This document shows positions 25,080-33,397 of a stretch of 36,826 bases of DNA, in pieces; position 1 is the stretch's first letter; every line of letters starts with the position of its first letter. Source of the DNA: Parachlamydiales bacterium (lineage in GTDB: Bacteria > Chlamydiota > Chlamydiia > Chlamydiales > Parachlamydiaceae). The translations under genes were made by a program, and so were the position numbers. The stretch is taken from positions 1 to 36,826 of the forward strand of contig JAGVJG010000062.1 in assembly GCA_020051235.1 (NCBI GenBank), in the 5' to 3' direction. The notes under the pieces were generated by a model. That model made no database searches. It saw only the letters and a program-made list of their open reading frames with translations, and was not told the DNA's origin.

Positions 25080-25544
25080 ATGGGAAATAAATCGGGCGGC
25101 AGCATATTTGATCCTGAGTTTCAGCGCTCAGCGCCTAAAAAAAAGAAGGAGGCTACCCCCCCTCCTAAGCAAAAATCCAAGCCTTTACCCCCCGAACAAC
25201 AAGAAAAACTTAGGAAACAACTGATTAAAGATCCTGAATTAAGCGCCTGGCTGGACCAAATCAGCTCAAAAAAGGAAGAACTTAAGACAAAACTGGCAGA
25301 ATTGATTGATATAAAAGGATTTACTCCCGTTTCAATTAAAAAATATTTATCCAATGCTAGCAATTTTACCCCGGATGCCTGGAAAGAAATTCAAAATAGG
25401 CGTGCTGAAATTAAAAAAAGTCTGGGATCACAGTTTGAATTGACCCTTGTAGAAGGGGAGCGCAAGAAGGTAAAAAAGGAAATGGACCATAATAGGAAAG
25501 GAAAAACCTTAGGAGCGAGAAAAAATTGGATGCCGATGAAATAA
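25080..25544 (+). CDS. Small basic hypothetical protein divergent from greA, 154 aa
   Basis: The protein is lysine- and proline-rich. The first 40 residues (SAPKKKKEATPPPKQKSKP) look disordered, followed by a helical core and a basic C-terminus (HNRKGKTLGARKNWMPMK). From memory, Chlamydia has a small hypothetical gene (CT635) beside greA; this may be its counterpart, but I could not compare the sequences. A TAAAAT box ends 6 bases before the ATG, again suggesting a very short leader. The stop overlaps the next gene by 19 bases. A nucleic-acid- or ribosome-binding role would fit its charge but is not shown. Confidence 0.65.
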   Translation: MGNKSGGSIFDPEFQRSAPKKKKEATPPPKQKSKPLPPEQQEKLRKQLIKDPELSAWLDQISSKKEELKTKLAELIDIKGFTPVSIKKYLSNASNFTPDAWKEIQNRRAEIKKSLGSQFELTLVEGERKKVKKEMDHNRKGKTLGARKNWMPMK

Positions 25545-26608
25545 AAATTGACCTATTCCTCCCCCCTTCTCACGACGAAGAGTTAAACCAATATTCATTC
25601 GATTTTTATGAAGCCTTATCAAAATTGGGTGTGAATTGTCGTCTTCTTAAAGGCGATTCACATAATCCAGCCGTCTTTATCGACGATTTACTTAAGAATA
25701 AACCTCATTATACACTGTCCTTTAACGGACTTCTTCCGGACGATCAAGGGCGGTTTTTAGCGGACTTATTAAATATTAATCATATCGCATATATCACCGA
25801 ATTCCCTTCGGCATTTGCTCTTTTAAATCAGTCTAAGAAAACTCTAATTACTGCGCCTGATAAGGGAAGTGTAAATTTTTTGAAGGGTTTAGGTTGCCAA
25901 AGTGTTTTTCCGCTTAAAACTGCAAGTAGCCCTATCGATCAACATAAAGATAAAACCTATAAATACGTCGCACACGTCTCTTCATTAACGCTAGAAGACT
26001 ATTTAAATAGGTTAGCGAAAAAATTTCCTGAACCCCTTATCGATATATTATTAGATGCGGCTGAACTGACATTAAAAAATGAAGCGCTTTATTTTTATGA
26101 AGCGCTCGTTCAATCGTTTAGACCGGACAAATTAACCATTCCTCCCCAAAATATCGACTTTTCACTTCTTCTTGAGGAGCTTGAAAACCTCACCAAAATA
26201 ATAAGTTGGGAAAGGCTTTTAGAGAGTTTTCCTCATTCTATAGATATTTTTAGCGAATTTGATAAAGAAGATTCTTTAAAAAAGAAATTTCACTCCAAAC
26301 ATCGCTTCCACCGACAAGTGAGTTATAACGAATGGAGGAAAATCCTTATGACAAGTGAATATAATCTTCTTTCCTCTCCTATTTTAAAAAATGGAGTTGA
26401 AGCGTCATTTTATTTAACAATTGCTTCTTCTTCAATGCCCATTATTAATGAAAACGCCTTCACAAAAGAGTGGGATGTCATTCGATACCACGCAGACAAT
26501 CCTTCCTTTGGGGCAATAACGAGAGAGAATGTTGATAAGAATTTGGCACGCTTTAAAGAGAAGGATACCTGGACTGAAAGAGCGAAAGAGTTGATATCAA
26601 TTTTATGA
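25526..26608 (+). CDS. Glycosyltransferase-like protein, diverged paralog of the next gene, 360 aa
   Basis: The TTG at 25526 is chosen because AGGAG lies 10 bases upstream and the fold begins at once (IKIDLFLPPSHDEE). The protein resembles CgeB/GT1-type glycosyltransferases in overall plan, and its end (DTWTERAKELISIL) aligns with HTWDNRAQQILEQL of the next gene. It lacks the clear HERIFYAYQMGALPLV donor-site motif of that gene, having a weaker ASFYLTIASSSMPIINE instead, so it may be inactive or act as a partner subunit. It overlaps both neighbours (19 and 4 bases), so the three genes are probably one transcription unit. Confidence 0.55.
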   Translation: MDADEIKIDLFLPPSHDEELNQYSFDFYEALSKLGVNCRLLKGDSHNPAVFIDDLLKNKPHYTLSFNGLLPDDQGRFLADLLNINHIAYITEFPSAFALLNQSKKTLITAPDKGSVNFLKGLGCQSVFPLKTASSPIDQHKDKTYKYVAHVSSLTLEDYLNRLAKKFPEPLIDILLDAAELTLKNEALYFYEALVQSFRPDKLTIPPQNIDFSLLLEELENLTKIISWERLLESFPHSIDIFSEFDKEDSLKKKFHSKHRFHRQVSYNEWRKILMTSEYNLLSSPILKNGVEASFYLTIASSSMPIINENAFTKEWDVIRYHADNPSFGAITRENVDKNLARFKEKDTWTERAKELISIL

Positions 26609-27774
26609 TTAAAAGCGTCGTGCTTCTCGATTCGGGCAAAAGTCAATATGATGTTGTATCCCATTTTACTAATTCGCTTGCAAAAGGTTTTGAGAAAAGC
26701 GGCGTTTCCGCAAAAATTATTAAAACGACCTCTATCGATCAATCAGTTGCCGATGAAATGTCCCAGGTTAAAGCCGATTTGGTAGTTAGTTTTTTTAGTT
26801 TCTTTGATGTGGCCAATGATGCATTTTTTTCAAGAATGTTGCCCATTCCCGTTCTTTATATAGCGGTGGATGGTCCTGAATATTTTATTAACAAACTTCA
26901 AAATGAAAATTGTTTTTTAAGTGTTAGAGACTACTATTCTTTCAAAATGGTAAGCGAGATTGGTAAGAAAAAGCTAATCGTTTTACTTCACGCCTGCGAT
27001 AATGATTTCTCAGTGCCGGTTAAAAAAGATCGTCCTTATCCTGTCGTCTTCTTTGGAACAGCGCTTCCTCCAAACGCGGCGGATGATGAATTATCTCAAA
27101 TTCCCTCTCCCATCCAGTCTGCGTTAAGAAGAGCCGTAGAGCTTAATTTAAAAAATCCTTATTCCTCTCATTACGACTCCCTTTTATTTTGTCTAAAGCA
27201 AGATCCAGATATTAATCGAAATATGCTCTTAGAGCTCAATTTGTATCGATTGCTTCAGATAATGGAGTTAAGGGTGCGAGCTCACGATAGAATTGATCTT
27301 ATAAATAGTATCAAGGATCACGAAGTCCATGTTTTTGGTGGAGGGTTTCTTAACGCCCATTGGAAAGATTATCTGCAGAACGACAATATCGTGTTACATG
27401 ATCAAATTTCCTTTGAAGATACTCTAAAAATAATGGCTCAAAGCAAGATCGTCCTTAGTTCAAGCCCTCACATTCGTTTTGGTGGTCATGAGAGAATTTT
27501 TTATGCCTATCAAATGGGTGCTCTTCCATTAGTGAATTTTACCCCTTTTGTTGAAGAGGAATTTAAAATCGGGGAAAATATTGAAACGTACTATCCAGGG
27601 CATTTAACTGAGGTCGATAAAACGATTTCTAAATATTTAGACGATGAGACTTTGAGGGATAAACTGGTGATTGAAGGAAGAAAGATTGTTCAAGAAAGAC
27701 ATACATGGGATAATCGTGCCCAGCAAATCTTGGAACAATTAAAGCCCTTTTTCTCCGATGAGTTTAAATTTTAA
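26605..27774 (+). CDS. CgeB-like family 1 glycosyltransferase, 389 aa
   Basis: The N-terminal half has a Rossmann-like SVVLLDSGKSQYDVVSHFT and DLVVSFFSFFD. The C-terminal half holds the recognisable GT-B donor-site region: VHVFGGGFLN, LKIMAQSKIVLSSSPHIRFGGHERIFYAYQMGALPL and ERHTWDNRAQQIL. Such enzymes transfer sugars from nucleotide donors, for example to spore, capsule or lipopolysaccharide structures. The substrate is unknown. It overlaps the previous gene by 4 bases and mutY by 17 bases. The pair with the preceding diverged paralog suggests an old duplication. Confidence 0.75.
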   Translation: MIKSVVLLDSGKSQYDVVSHFTNSLAKGFEKSGVSAKIIKTTSIDQSVADEMSQVKADLVVSFFSFFDVANDAFFSRMLPIPVLYIAVDGPEYFINKLQNENCFLSVRDYYSFKMVSEIGKKKLIVLLHACDNDFSVPVKKDRPYPVVFFGTALPPNAADDELSQIPSPIQSALRRAVELNLKNPYSSHYDSLLFCLKQDPDINRNMLLELNLYRLLQIMELRVRAHDRIDLINSIKDHEVHVFGGGFLNAHWKDYLQNDNIVLHDQISFEDTLKIMAQSKIVLSSSPHIRFGGHERIFYAYQMGALPLVNFTPFVEEEFKIGENIETYYPGHLTEVDKTISKYLDDETLRDKLVIEGRKIVQERHTWDNRAQQILEQLKPFFSDEFKF

Positions 27775-28765
27775 GCCTCTTTCTAAATGGTTTCAAAAAA
27801 ATAAACGATCGCTTCCATGGCGTGAAGATCCTACTCCTTATAAGGTATGGATCTCTGAAATCATGCTCCAGCAAACGCAAGTTAAAACCGTTATTCCTTA
27901 TTTTGAACGGTGGATCCAGCGCTTTCCGGATATAAAAAAACTTGCCAAAACTCCCGTCGACGAGATTATTAAAATTTGGGAAGGCTTGGGTTATTACAGT
28001 CGCGCTCGTTTTATTCATGAGTCGGCGGTTAAGCTGCATCAAGAAGGGCATGATTCAATCACTAACGAAAATATGATCCTAATTAAGGGACTTGGACCTT
28101 ATACAAAGGGAGCTATAAAGAGCTTTGCTTTTAAAGAAAAAGCGGCCGCAGTGGATGGAAATGTTCTAAGAGTGATGAGCCGCTTAACTTTATTTGAAGA
28201 AGATATTTCCAAGATGACATCTCGAAAGGAAATTGAAGCTAGGGTTTTTAACTGTCTTCCTGATGAGAAACCTTGGGAGGCGATGGAAGCCTTGATCGAA
28301 TTAGGGGCGCAAATTTGTAAAAAAAATCCGCATTGTACTGAATGCCCAATGGTTAATCAGTGTTTAGGTTTTCAGAAAAATCGGCATACGCTTCTTCCAA
28401 TAAAAAAGAAAGCGCCCCCTATCACAAAGCTGAAACGTGTTGTTTTAGTATTGAAATGGCAGGACCGATTTTTAGTTAAAAAGGCAGAAAAAGGGCGTAT
28501 CATGGCGGATCTTTATGAATTTTGGTGGGAAGAAGCCGATACTATTGATCTTTACCTTCAGGGCCTCTCTTATGAAAAATTAGTTCCTCTTGCCAACGTA
28601 AAACATGGATTTACACAATACGAGGCCACCTTAATACCCTATTTAATCGAGTTAAAAGATCCTTTAACAAAATTGGGATATAATTGGATTACTTTTGAGG
28701 ATTTGAAGAAGCTTCCTTTTGCAGGGGGGCATCGCGAAGTTTTAAATTCGCTTCATAAAGTTTGA
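27758..28765 (+). CDS. mutY: A/G-specific adenine glycosylase MutY
   Basis: The enzyme removes adenine mispaired with 8-oxoguanine. LPWREDPTPYKVWISEIMLQQT holds the catalytic glutamate. The helix-hairpin-helix is LIKGLGPYTKGAI, followed by AAVDGNVLRVMSRL with the catalytic aspartate. The iron-sulfur cysteines are C187, C193, C196 and C202, giving a C-x5-C-x2-C-x5-C spacing, one residue shorter than the usual C-x6 first gap. The C-terminal NUDIX-like domain that recognises 8-oxoguanine begins near residue 225. The start overlaps the glycosyltransferase by 17 bases. The 3' end overlaps the convergent GT2 gene by 77 bases, which is unusually long. Confidence 0.93.
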   Translation: MSLNFKPLSKWFQKNKRSLPWREDPTPYKVWISEIMLQQTQVKTVIPYFERWIQRFPDIKKLAKTPVDEIIKIWEGLGYYSRARFIHESAVKLHQEGHDSITNENMILIKGLGPYTKGAIKSFAFKEKAAAVDGNVLRVMSRLTLFEEDISKMTSRKEIEARVFNCLPDEKPWEAMEALIELGAQICKKNPHCTECPMVNQCLGFQKNRHTLLPIKKKAPPITKLKRVVLVLKWQDRFLVKKAEKGRIMADLYEFWWEEADTIDLYLQGLSYEKLVPLANVKHGFTQYEATLIPYLIELKDPLTKLGYNWITFEDLKKLPFAGGHREVLNSLHKV

Positions 28766-29477
28766 AGTATTTATAAAAAGCGGTGTGTGCCTGATAACAA
28801 GAGATTAGATAGCCTTCGGCGCCATCTAAAAAGCCTCGTTTTAATATATAGCTTTTAAAAAAGGTGAAAAAGCCATGTCCTATGGCTTTTAGGGGAGAGG
28901 AAGAGACTTTTCCCGCTCGATCTTGGGCAAAAAGATCTGAATAATGTTGCATTTTTGCAATGCATTCATGAACGCCATCATAGGTAAAGTGATGAAAATA
29001 ATTCTTAAGGGTCTTTTCTTTTAGTCCCTCGGTAAGGATCGATTCATGTACTTTATGAGTAGAAAAGCGGGTGTCTTTTCGATTGTAAATTCTTTTTGGA
29101 GAATCGGGGTACCAGCCGCACCCCTTTATCCATTTACGGCGATATTCATTATGCCTAGGTATCGCATAAACCGTGCCCTTTTCTAAAGGGAGGCTTTTAA
29201 TTTCTTGGATTAGCGCTTGCGTTAAGACTTCGTCTGAGTCAAGAGATAAGATCCAATCGTTTTTGGCCATTTCTGAAACACGGTTATGGGTTTCACCAAA
29301 CCCGAAAAAGGGTCCTTTTTCAATACGAACATTAGGAAAACGGCTTGCGATTTCAAGGGTTTTATCGCTTGAGCCGTTGTCGTAGATCAAAACTTCTTCA
29401 AAATCCTTGAGTGGGGTTAAAACCTCCTCAAGGTAGCGTTCGCTATTTTTAGTTAAGATCGTTACCGAAAGACTCAC
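28689..29477 (-). CDS. Family 2 glycosyltransferase, WaaE/KdtX-like
   Basis: The 262-residue protein has the GT2 pattern SVTILTKNSERYLEEVL, EVLIYDNGSSDKT and WILSLDSDEVLT with the DxD metal site. The later RRKWIKGCGWYPDSPKRIYNR and HHFTYDGVHECIAKMQHYS are typical of the WaaE/KdtX group, which adds glucose to lipopolysaccharide core heptose. The GTG start overlaps the peroxiredoxin stop, so the two genes are coupled. It converges on mutY with a 77-base overlap; the last 20 residues may be a non-conserved extension. Presence of waaF nearby supports a role in core oligosaccharide synthesis. Confidence 0.85.
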   Translation of the reverse strand: MSLSVTILTKNSERYLEEVLTPLKDFEEVLIYDNGSSDKTLEIASRFPNVRIEKGPFFGFGETHNRVSEMAKNDWILSLDSDEVLTQALIQEIKSLPLEKGTVYAIPRHNEYRRKWIKGCGWYPDSPKRIYNRKDTRFSTHKVHESILTEGLKEKTLKNYFHHFTYDGVHECIAKMQHYSDLFAQDRAGKVSSSPLKAIGHGFFTFFKSYILKRGFLDGAEGYLISCYQAHTAFYKYFKLYEANLKLRDAPLQKEASSNPQK

Positions 29478-29929
29478 GCCATTATCTCATCAATCGCGTT
29501 TATCACTCTTTCAACATGGCCCTCAACTTTGACAGGTTGCTCGTTCCATTGAAGCACGCCCTCATCGTCAAACAGAAATGTGGAACGCTCTATAGATGTC
29601 CCATCGCCTTTGATCGCCCCAAACTTGTTTGCGACCTCTAATTTTTCATCACACAAAAGAGGGAAGTTAAGATCGTGCTTTTCAATAAATTTTTTGTGGC
29701 TTTCGCAGGTATCAGGGGAAATTCCGACGACTAAAATATCCATATCGTCAAAGACTTCCATATGGTCTCTATAGTCGCAAGCCTCAGAAGTGCAGCCAGG
29801 AGTGTCATCTTTTGGATAAAAATACAGAATAAAGGGGCTCCCTAAGAGGTCTTCTTGCGTTACAGTTTCTCCTTCGCAATCAATGATTTTAAAAGGGGGG
29901 ATGGAGTCTCCGGGTTTCAATTTAGCCAT
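29474..29929 (-). CDS. bcp: Thiol peroxidase of the BCP/PrxQ type
   Basis: The 151-residue protein is a standard 2-Cys BCP peroxiredoxin: LKPGDSIPPF at the start, FYPKDDTPGCTSEACDYRD with peroxidatic C46 and resolving C51, VVGISPD, and ERSTFLFDDEGVL. It reduces hydrogen and organic peroxides using thioredoxin. It is first in a two-gene operon with the GT2 gene, which seems a positional rather than functional link. Confidence 0.95.
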   Translation of the reverse strand: MAKLKPGDSIPPFKIIDCEGETVTQEDLLGSPFILYFYPKDDTPGCTSEACDYRDHMEVFDDMDILVVGISPDTCESHKKFIEKHDLNFPLLCDEKLEVANKFGAIKGDGTSIERSTFLFDDEGVLQWNEQPVKVEGHVERVINAIDEIMA

Positions 29930-29998
29930 ATTTATCCTTCTACGTTAGCCTTAAGACCTTTGATTAATTATTAAAAAAGGTTACCATTTGAAGCTAAT

Positions 29999-31021
29999 AT
30001 GGGCGAGACTAAAAATATCATTATACGCATGCCGAATTGGGTGGGAGACGCTGTGATGGCATCCCCTCTCATTATCGATATAAAAAATAAATTTCCTGAA
30101 AGTCCGATCACTTTAATGTGTCAAGGAGCAATTGGACAATTATTTGCTCATGAACCATTAGTAAGTGATATTATCCATTTTAAAAAGCCCTCCGGTTTTA
30201 TTCATCATTTGCATCAAAGCGAGCTAATTCGAGATTTGAAGAAAGGGGAATATGAAACGGGGATTTTAACCACCAATTCTCTATCTTCTGCTTGGTGGTT
30301 TTGGCGGGGACATATCAAAAATCGGATTGGATTTTCCGGTAGAGGAAGAGATTTTCTTTTAACCGAAGCTATTCCCTTTCCTGCCAATCGCAACACTCAG
30401 CATCTGGTTAAAACATATAAAGAGTTGCTTAAACCTCTCGGAATTTCTGAATCCTCTACTTTACCCCGACTCGTCGTCACCGAGGAAGAATTAAAAGATG
30501 CAAAAGGCGTTTTGGATAAAGAAGGATGTAGTGGCAAAAGTCTAATAGGAATCAATCCCGGAGCCGCATACGGTTCTGCAAAATGTTGGCTTCCTGAAAG
30601 ATTTCGTTCTCTTACCCAAAAGCTAATAGAAGATCCGAACGTAGTTGTCGTTTATTTTGGCGATCATACTCAGAGACCAATGATTGAAGACATCACAAAA
30701 GATTTAGGATCGAAAGTTCTAAATTTGGCAGGAAAAACAAATTTAAGGGATCTCATGGCCTTTATATCTTTGTTAGATGTAATGGTTGCGAATGATTCCG
30801 GCCCCATGCATATGGCTTACGGTTTAAATGTTCCAGTAGTTGCTTTGTTTGGTCCTACTTCCGATAAAATTTCAGGACCGCTGGGTGTTTCAGAAATCAT
30901 TCATAAACACGTTGAATGCTCTCCTTGTTTCAAGCGTGAGTGTCCCATCGATCATCGCTGCATGACAAGGATTACATCCGATGAAGTTTATGACGCGATT
31001 CAAAGATTAAGACGTGGATAA
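29999..31021 (+). CDS. waaF: Lipopolysaccharide heptosyltransferase II-like (GT9)
   Basis: The N-terminus IIIRMPNWVGDAVMASPLI is the typical GT9 acceptor-side motif of WaaF. Then come GINPGAAYGSAKCWLPERF, VANDSGPMHMAYGLNVPVVALFGPT with the donor-binding residues, and the cysteine-rich end CSPCFKRECPIDHRCM seen in WaaF. It should transfer heptose from ADP-heptose to the inner core. As I recall, Chlamydia itself makes a core of Kdo only, so this gene suggests a longer core in this organism, unless the enzyme uses another sugar. A weak promoter (TTGATT-16 bases-TACCAT) lies just upstream. It overlaps the next gene by 8 bases. Confidence 0.85.
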   Translation: MGETKNIIIRMPNWVGDAVMASPLIIDIKNKFPESPITLMCQGAIGQLFAHEPLVSDIIHFKKPSGFIHHLHQSELIRDLKKGEYETGILTTNSLSSAWWFWRGHIKNRIGFSGRGRDFLLTEAIPFPANRNTQHLVKTYKELLKPLGISESSTLPRLVVTEEELKDAKGVLDKEGCSGKSLIGINPGAAYGSAKCWLPERFRSLTQKLIEDPNVVVVYFGDHTQRPMIEDITKDLGSKVLNLAGKTNLRDLMAFISLLDVMVANDSGPMHMAYGLNVPVVALFGPTSDKISGPLGVSEIIHKHVECSPCFKRECPIDHRCMTRITSDEVYDAIQRLRRG

Positions 31022-32186
31022 AGCACTTTTAGAAAGAATGCGCGCAGCGCTAAAAGTCAAAAAAGAATTTCCCTCACTAAAACAAGTTTCTTCTTTATTA
31101 CAACCCTCTCAAGAATACGCTTCGAAAGGACATAAAGCCATTAAAGAAGGAAAAGTCGGTACGATTATTTTAGCCGGCGGAATGGGTACGCGTCTAAAAT
31201 TTCCCCATCCAAAAGGGTTTTACCCCATAACTCTCGTCCGTCATAAAACGCTTTATCAACTCGTGGCTGAAAAAACACACGCTGCATCCAAAGCCTACGG
31301 AGTGGATCTAAAAATTGCCTTCATGACCTCCCCTCAAAATGACAAAGACACTGTTGATTATTTTAAAGAAAAAGGGCGATTTGGTTTGAAAGAAGAGCAA
31401 CTTTCTTTCTTTATGCAAGAGGAACTTCCCTTTTTAGATGATAAGGGAGAGCCTTTTTCAGGTGAGCCTAAAGGCCCTGATGGCAATGGACGTGTGTTTG
31501 AACATTTCAAAAAATCGGGTCTTTTAGAAAAGTGGGAAAAGAGCGGTATTGAATACATCAACATCATTCTTATAGACAATCCCCTTGCAGAGCCCTTTGA
31601 TGCGAATTTGATAGGCGCATTAATTAAAGATCAAAACGATGTGATGGTTAAAGCCGTTAAAAAAGAAACAAGTGAAGAAAAAACAGGCACGCTTGTTCTT
31701 GCAAACGATCGATTGAAAGTCATTGAATATACCGAATTGCCTGAAAATGAAAGAGGCAAACACCTCTATGCAAACATCAGTCTATTTGCCTTGACGCTTT
31801 CTTTTGCAAAGAAGTTAGTCGATCAACACCTACCTCTTCATGTTGCATATAAACCGTTAACACCCCAAAGCACGATAAACGGCTATAAATTCGAAACTTT
31901 TATTTTTGATCTCTTGGATTATACAAATAAAGCAGAAGTAATGGTCTTTGATAAAGACGCCTGTTTTGCCCCTTTAAAAAATTCAATCGGGCCCGACTCA
32001 CCCACCACTGTCCAACATGCGCTCGAGCAACATGATCGAAAAACCTTAAGCGAAATAACCGGCCATCGCATCCTCAATCAACCCCTTGAGTTGGATCCCG
32101 CCTTTTACTATCCCACTCAAAAACTACTTTCTCAATGGACCGGAAAAAATGTAGATGAAAGTCTGCATTACATCATTGCAGAATAG
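31014..32186 (+). CDS. UDP-sugar pyrophosphorylase (UDP-GlcNAc/UDP-glucose type)
   Basis: The 390-residue protein has the UDPGP-family signature TIILAGGMGTRLKFPHPKGFYPI for UTP binding, later DGNGRVF, YINIILIDNPLAEPFD, and INGYKFETFIFDLL, more like eukaryotic UDP-GlcNAc pyrophosphorylase (AGX1) than bacterial GlmU or GalU. It makes a UDP-sugar from UTP and the sugar 1-phosphate. From memory, Chlamydia has this gene (CT715) directly beside gpsA; here a metallopeptidase gene lies between them. The GTG at 31014 overlaps waaF by 8 bases; an ATG at 31038 is an alternative start. Confidence 0.88.
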   Translation: MDKALLERMRAALKVKKEFPSLKQVSSLLQPSQEYASKGHKAIKEGKVGTIILAGGMGTRLKFPHPKGFYPITLVRHKTLYQLVAEKTHAASKAYGVDLKIAFMTSPQNDKDTVDYFKEKGRFGLKEEQLSFFMQEELPFLDDKGEPFSGEPKGPDGNGRVFEHFKKSGLLEKWEKSGIEYINIILIDNPLAEPFDANLIGALIKDQNDVMVKAVKKETSEEKTGTLVLANDRLKVIEYTELPENERGKHLYANISLFALTLSFAKKLVDQHLPLHVAYKPLTPQSTINGYKFETFIFDLLDYTNKAEVMVFDKDACFAPLKNSIGPDSPTTVQHALEQHDRKTLSEITGHRILNQPLELDPAFYYPTQKLLSQWTGKNVDESLHYIIAE

Positions 32187-32230
32187 TTTTTCCAAAAATT
32201 AATAAAGTGAGATCGATAGTCACCTTCTAG

Positions 32231-32278
32231 TTGACAAATTATTATTTTAAATAATAGTAAAAGTTATCCTTAGAGGAG
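32231..32278 (+). promoter_or_regulatory. Candidate promoter and ribosome-binding site of the metallopeptidase gene
   Basis: A perfect -35 box TTGACA (32231-32236) is followed by AT-rich DNA in which the -10 box is weak (best guess around 32252-32260). A strong ribosome-binding site AGAGGAG (32272-32278) lies 5 bases before the ATG. The peptidase gene therefore seems to have its own promoter within this 97-base gap. Confidence 0.5.
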
Positions 32279-32283
32279 TCAAA

Positions 32284-33372
32284 ATGGGTCACGTTCATAC
32301 TTGTACTTTTATTCCGGCACACATAGAAGCCGCAATTTTTCCTGAATGTAGAGCAGCCACGCATCAACTTCATGAGTTATGCGCTCATAATGAACCCAAA
32401 GAATTAAGGGCGCGCGTGGTCTATGATATAACCGCTCCCTCTAACTTAAGGATGCCTCAAATACCAAAAAGACCCGGCATCAGAATGTTTGATGCAAAAA
32501 ATAGAGTGGTTTTGCCAGGGGTGTCTTATGGATTAAATGAAGATCCAATTCATGATCGAGTAGCCTCTGCGACTTACAGAAGTTTAGTGTCATTTGTTGA
32601 ACTATTAGAAAGCCCTTCGATGAAACGCAAAGGAATTGATGATAAAAATGGCGATATTCTTTGCACCGTGCATTACGGAAAAGACTATGAGAATGCTTAC
32701 AACGATAGCAAGCGTATTGTGGTAGGAGATGGCGGAAAATTGCTAAAACATTTTGGAGAATCGCGAACTACCATTGCGCATGAAGCGGGTCACGGGGTTG
32801 TCTTTAAAACCGCAAATTTTGCAGATGAAGGACAACCTGCTGCGATGCATGAATGTTATGCAGATATTTTTGCTGTATGCACTGAGCAAAAGGCATTAAA
32901 TATTAAGGTTGATGATCCTAAGGCCACTTTTTTAATTGGAGATGAATTAATTCCGGGTGTGGCGGCTCTTAGATCCATGAAAAATGAAAAAGCTTACGAG
33001 AATGTTCCCGGGTTGGGGTTCGATACACAGCCCAAACGAATGAGCGATTATGGGGAAAAGGATGCAAGTGGAAAAGTGATCGGTCCTTATCCTAAAAAGT
33101 ACGATAACGGCGGCGCTCATGAAAATGGCCCTAAAAACCGTGAATTCTATGAATTTTGTATAGCTTTGGGCGGATATAGTTGGGATAAACCATTATTTGT
33201 TTGGTATGAAACGCTTAAGCAATCAAAACCCACTACCGACTTTTATCAGCACACAGACTTAATGTTGAAATTTGTAGATGGCTTTTATCATAAAGGTAGT
33301 GCTGAATCGGAAGCCGCTTATAAAGCCGCTACTATCGTAGAAACCTACGGAACGAAGCGTCCTTCAAAATAA
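32284..33372 (+). CDS. Protealysin-like M4 metallopeptidase, 362 aa
   Basis: The zinc site is complete: HEAGH (H166, E167, H170), third ligand E190 in HECYADIF, and D194. The spacing equals thermolysin (H146 to E166, D170). H279 in DNGGAHENGPKN corresponds to thermolysin His231. The N-terminus, CTFIPAHIEAAIF, resembles the short propeptide motif (C.IPP) of protealysin-type M4 peptidases. There is no signal peptide, as in protealysin, so release would need another route. Relatives in Serratia cleave actin and are linked to host-cell invasion; that function here is inference. The gene has its own promoter and lies between the UDP-sugar pyrophosphorylase gene and gpsA. Confidence 0.88.
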   Translation: MGHVHTCTFIPAHIEAAIFPECRAATHQLHELCAHNEPKELRARVVYDITAPSNLRMPQIPKRPGIRMFDAKNRVVLPGVSYGLNEDPIHDRVASATYRSLVSFVELLESPSMKRKGIDDKNGDILCTVHYGKDYENAYNDSKRIVVGDGGKLLKHFGESRTTIAHEAGHGVVFKTANFADEGQPAAMHECYADIFAVCTEQKALNIKVDDPKATFLIGDELIPGVAALRSMKNEKAYENVPGLGFDTQPKRMSDYGEKDASGKVIGPYPKKYDNGGAHENGPKNREFYEFCIALGGYSWDKPLFVWYETLKQSKPTTDFYQHTDLMLKFVDGFYHKGSAESEAAYKAATIVETYGTKRPSK

Positions 33373-33397
33373 AGCCTGAGTGCGCTATCCTTGGGAA

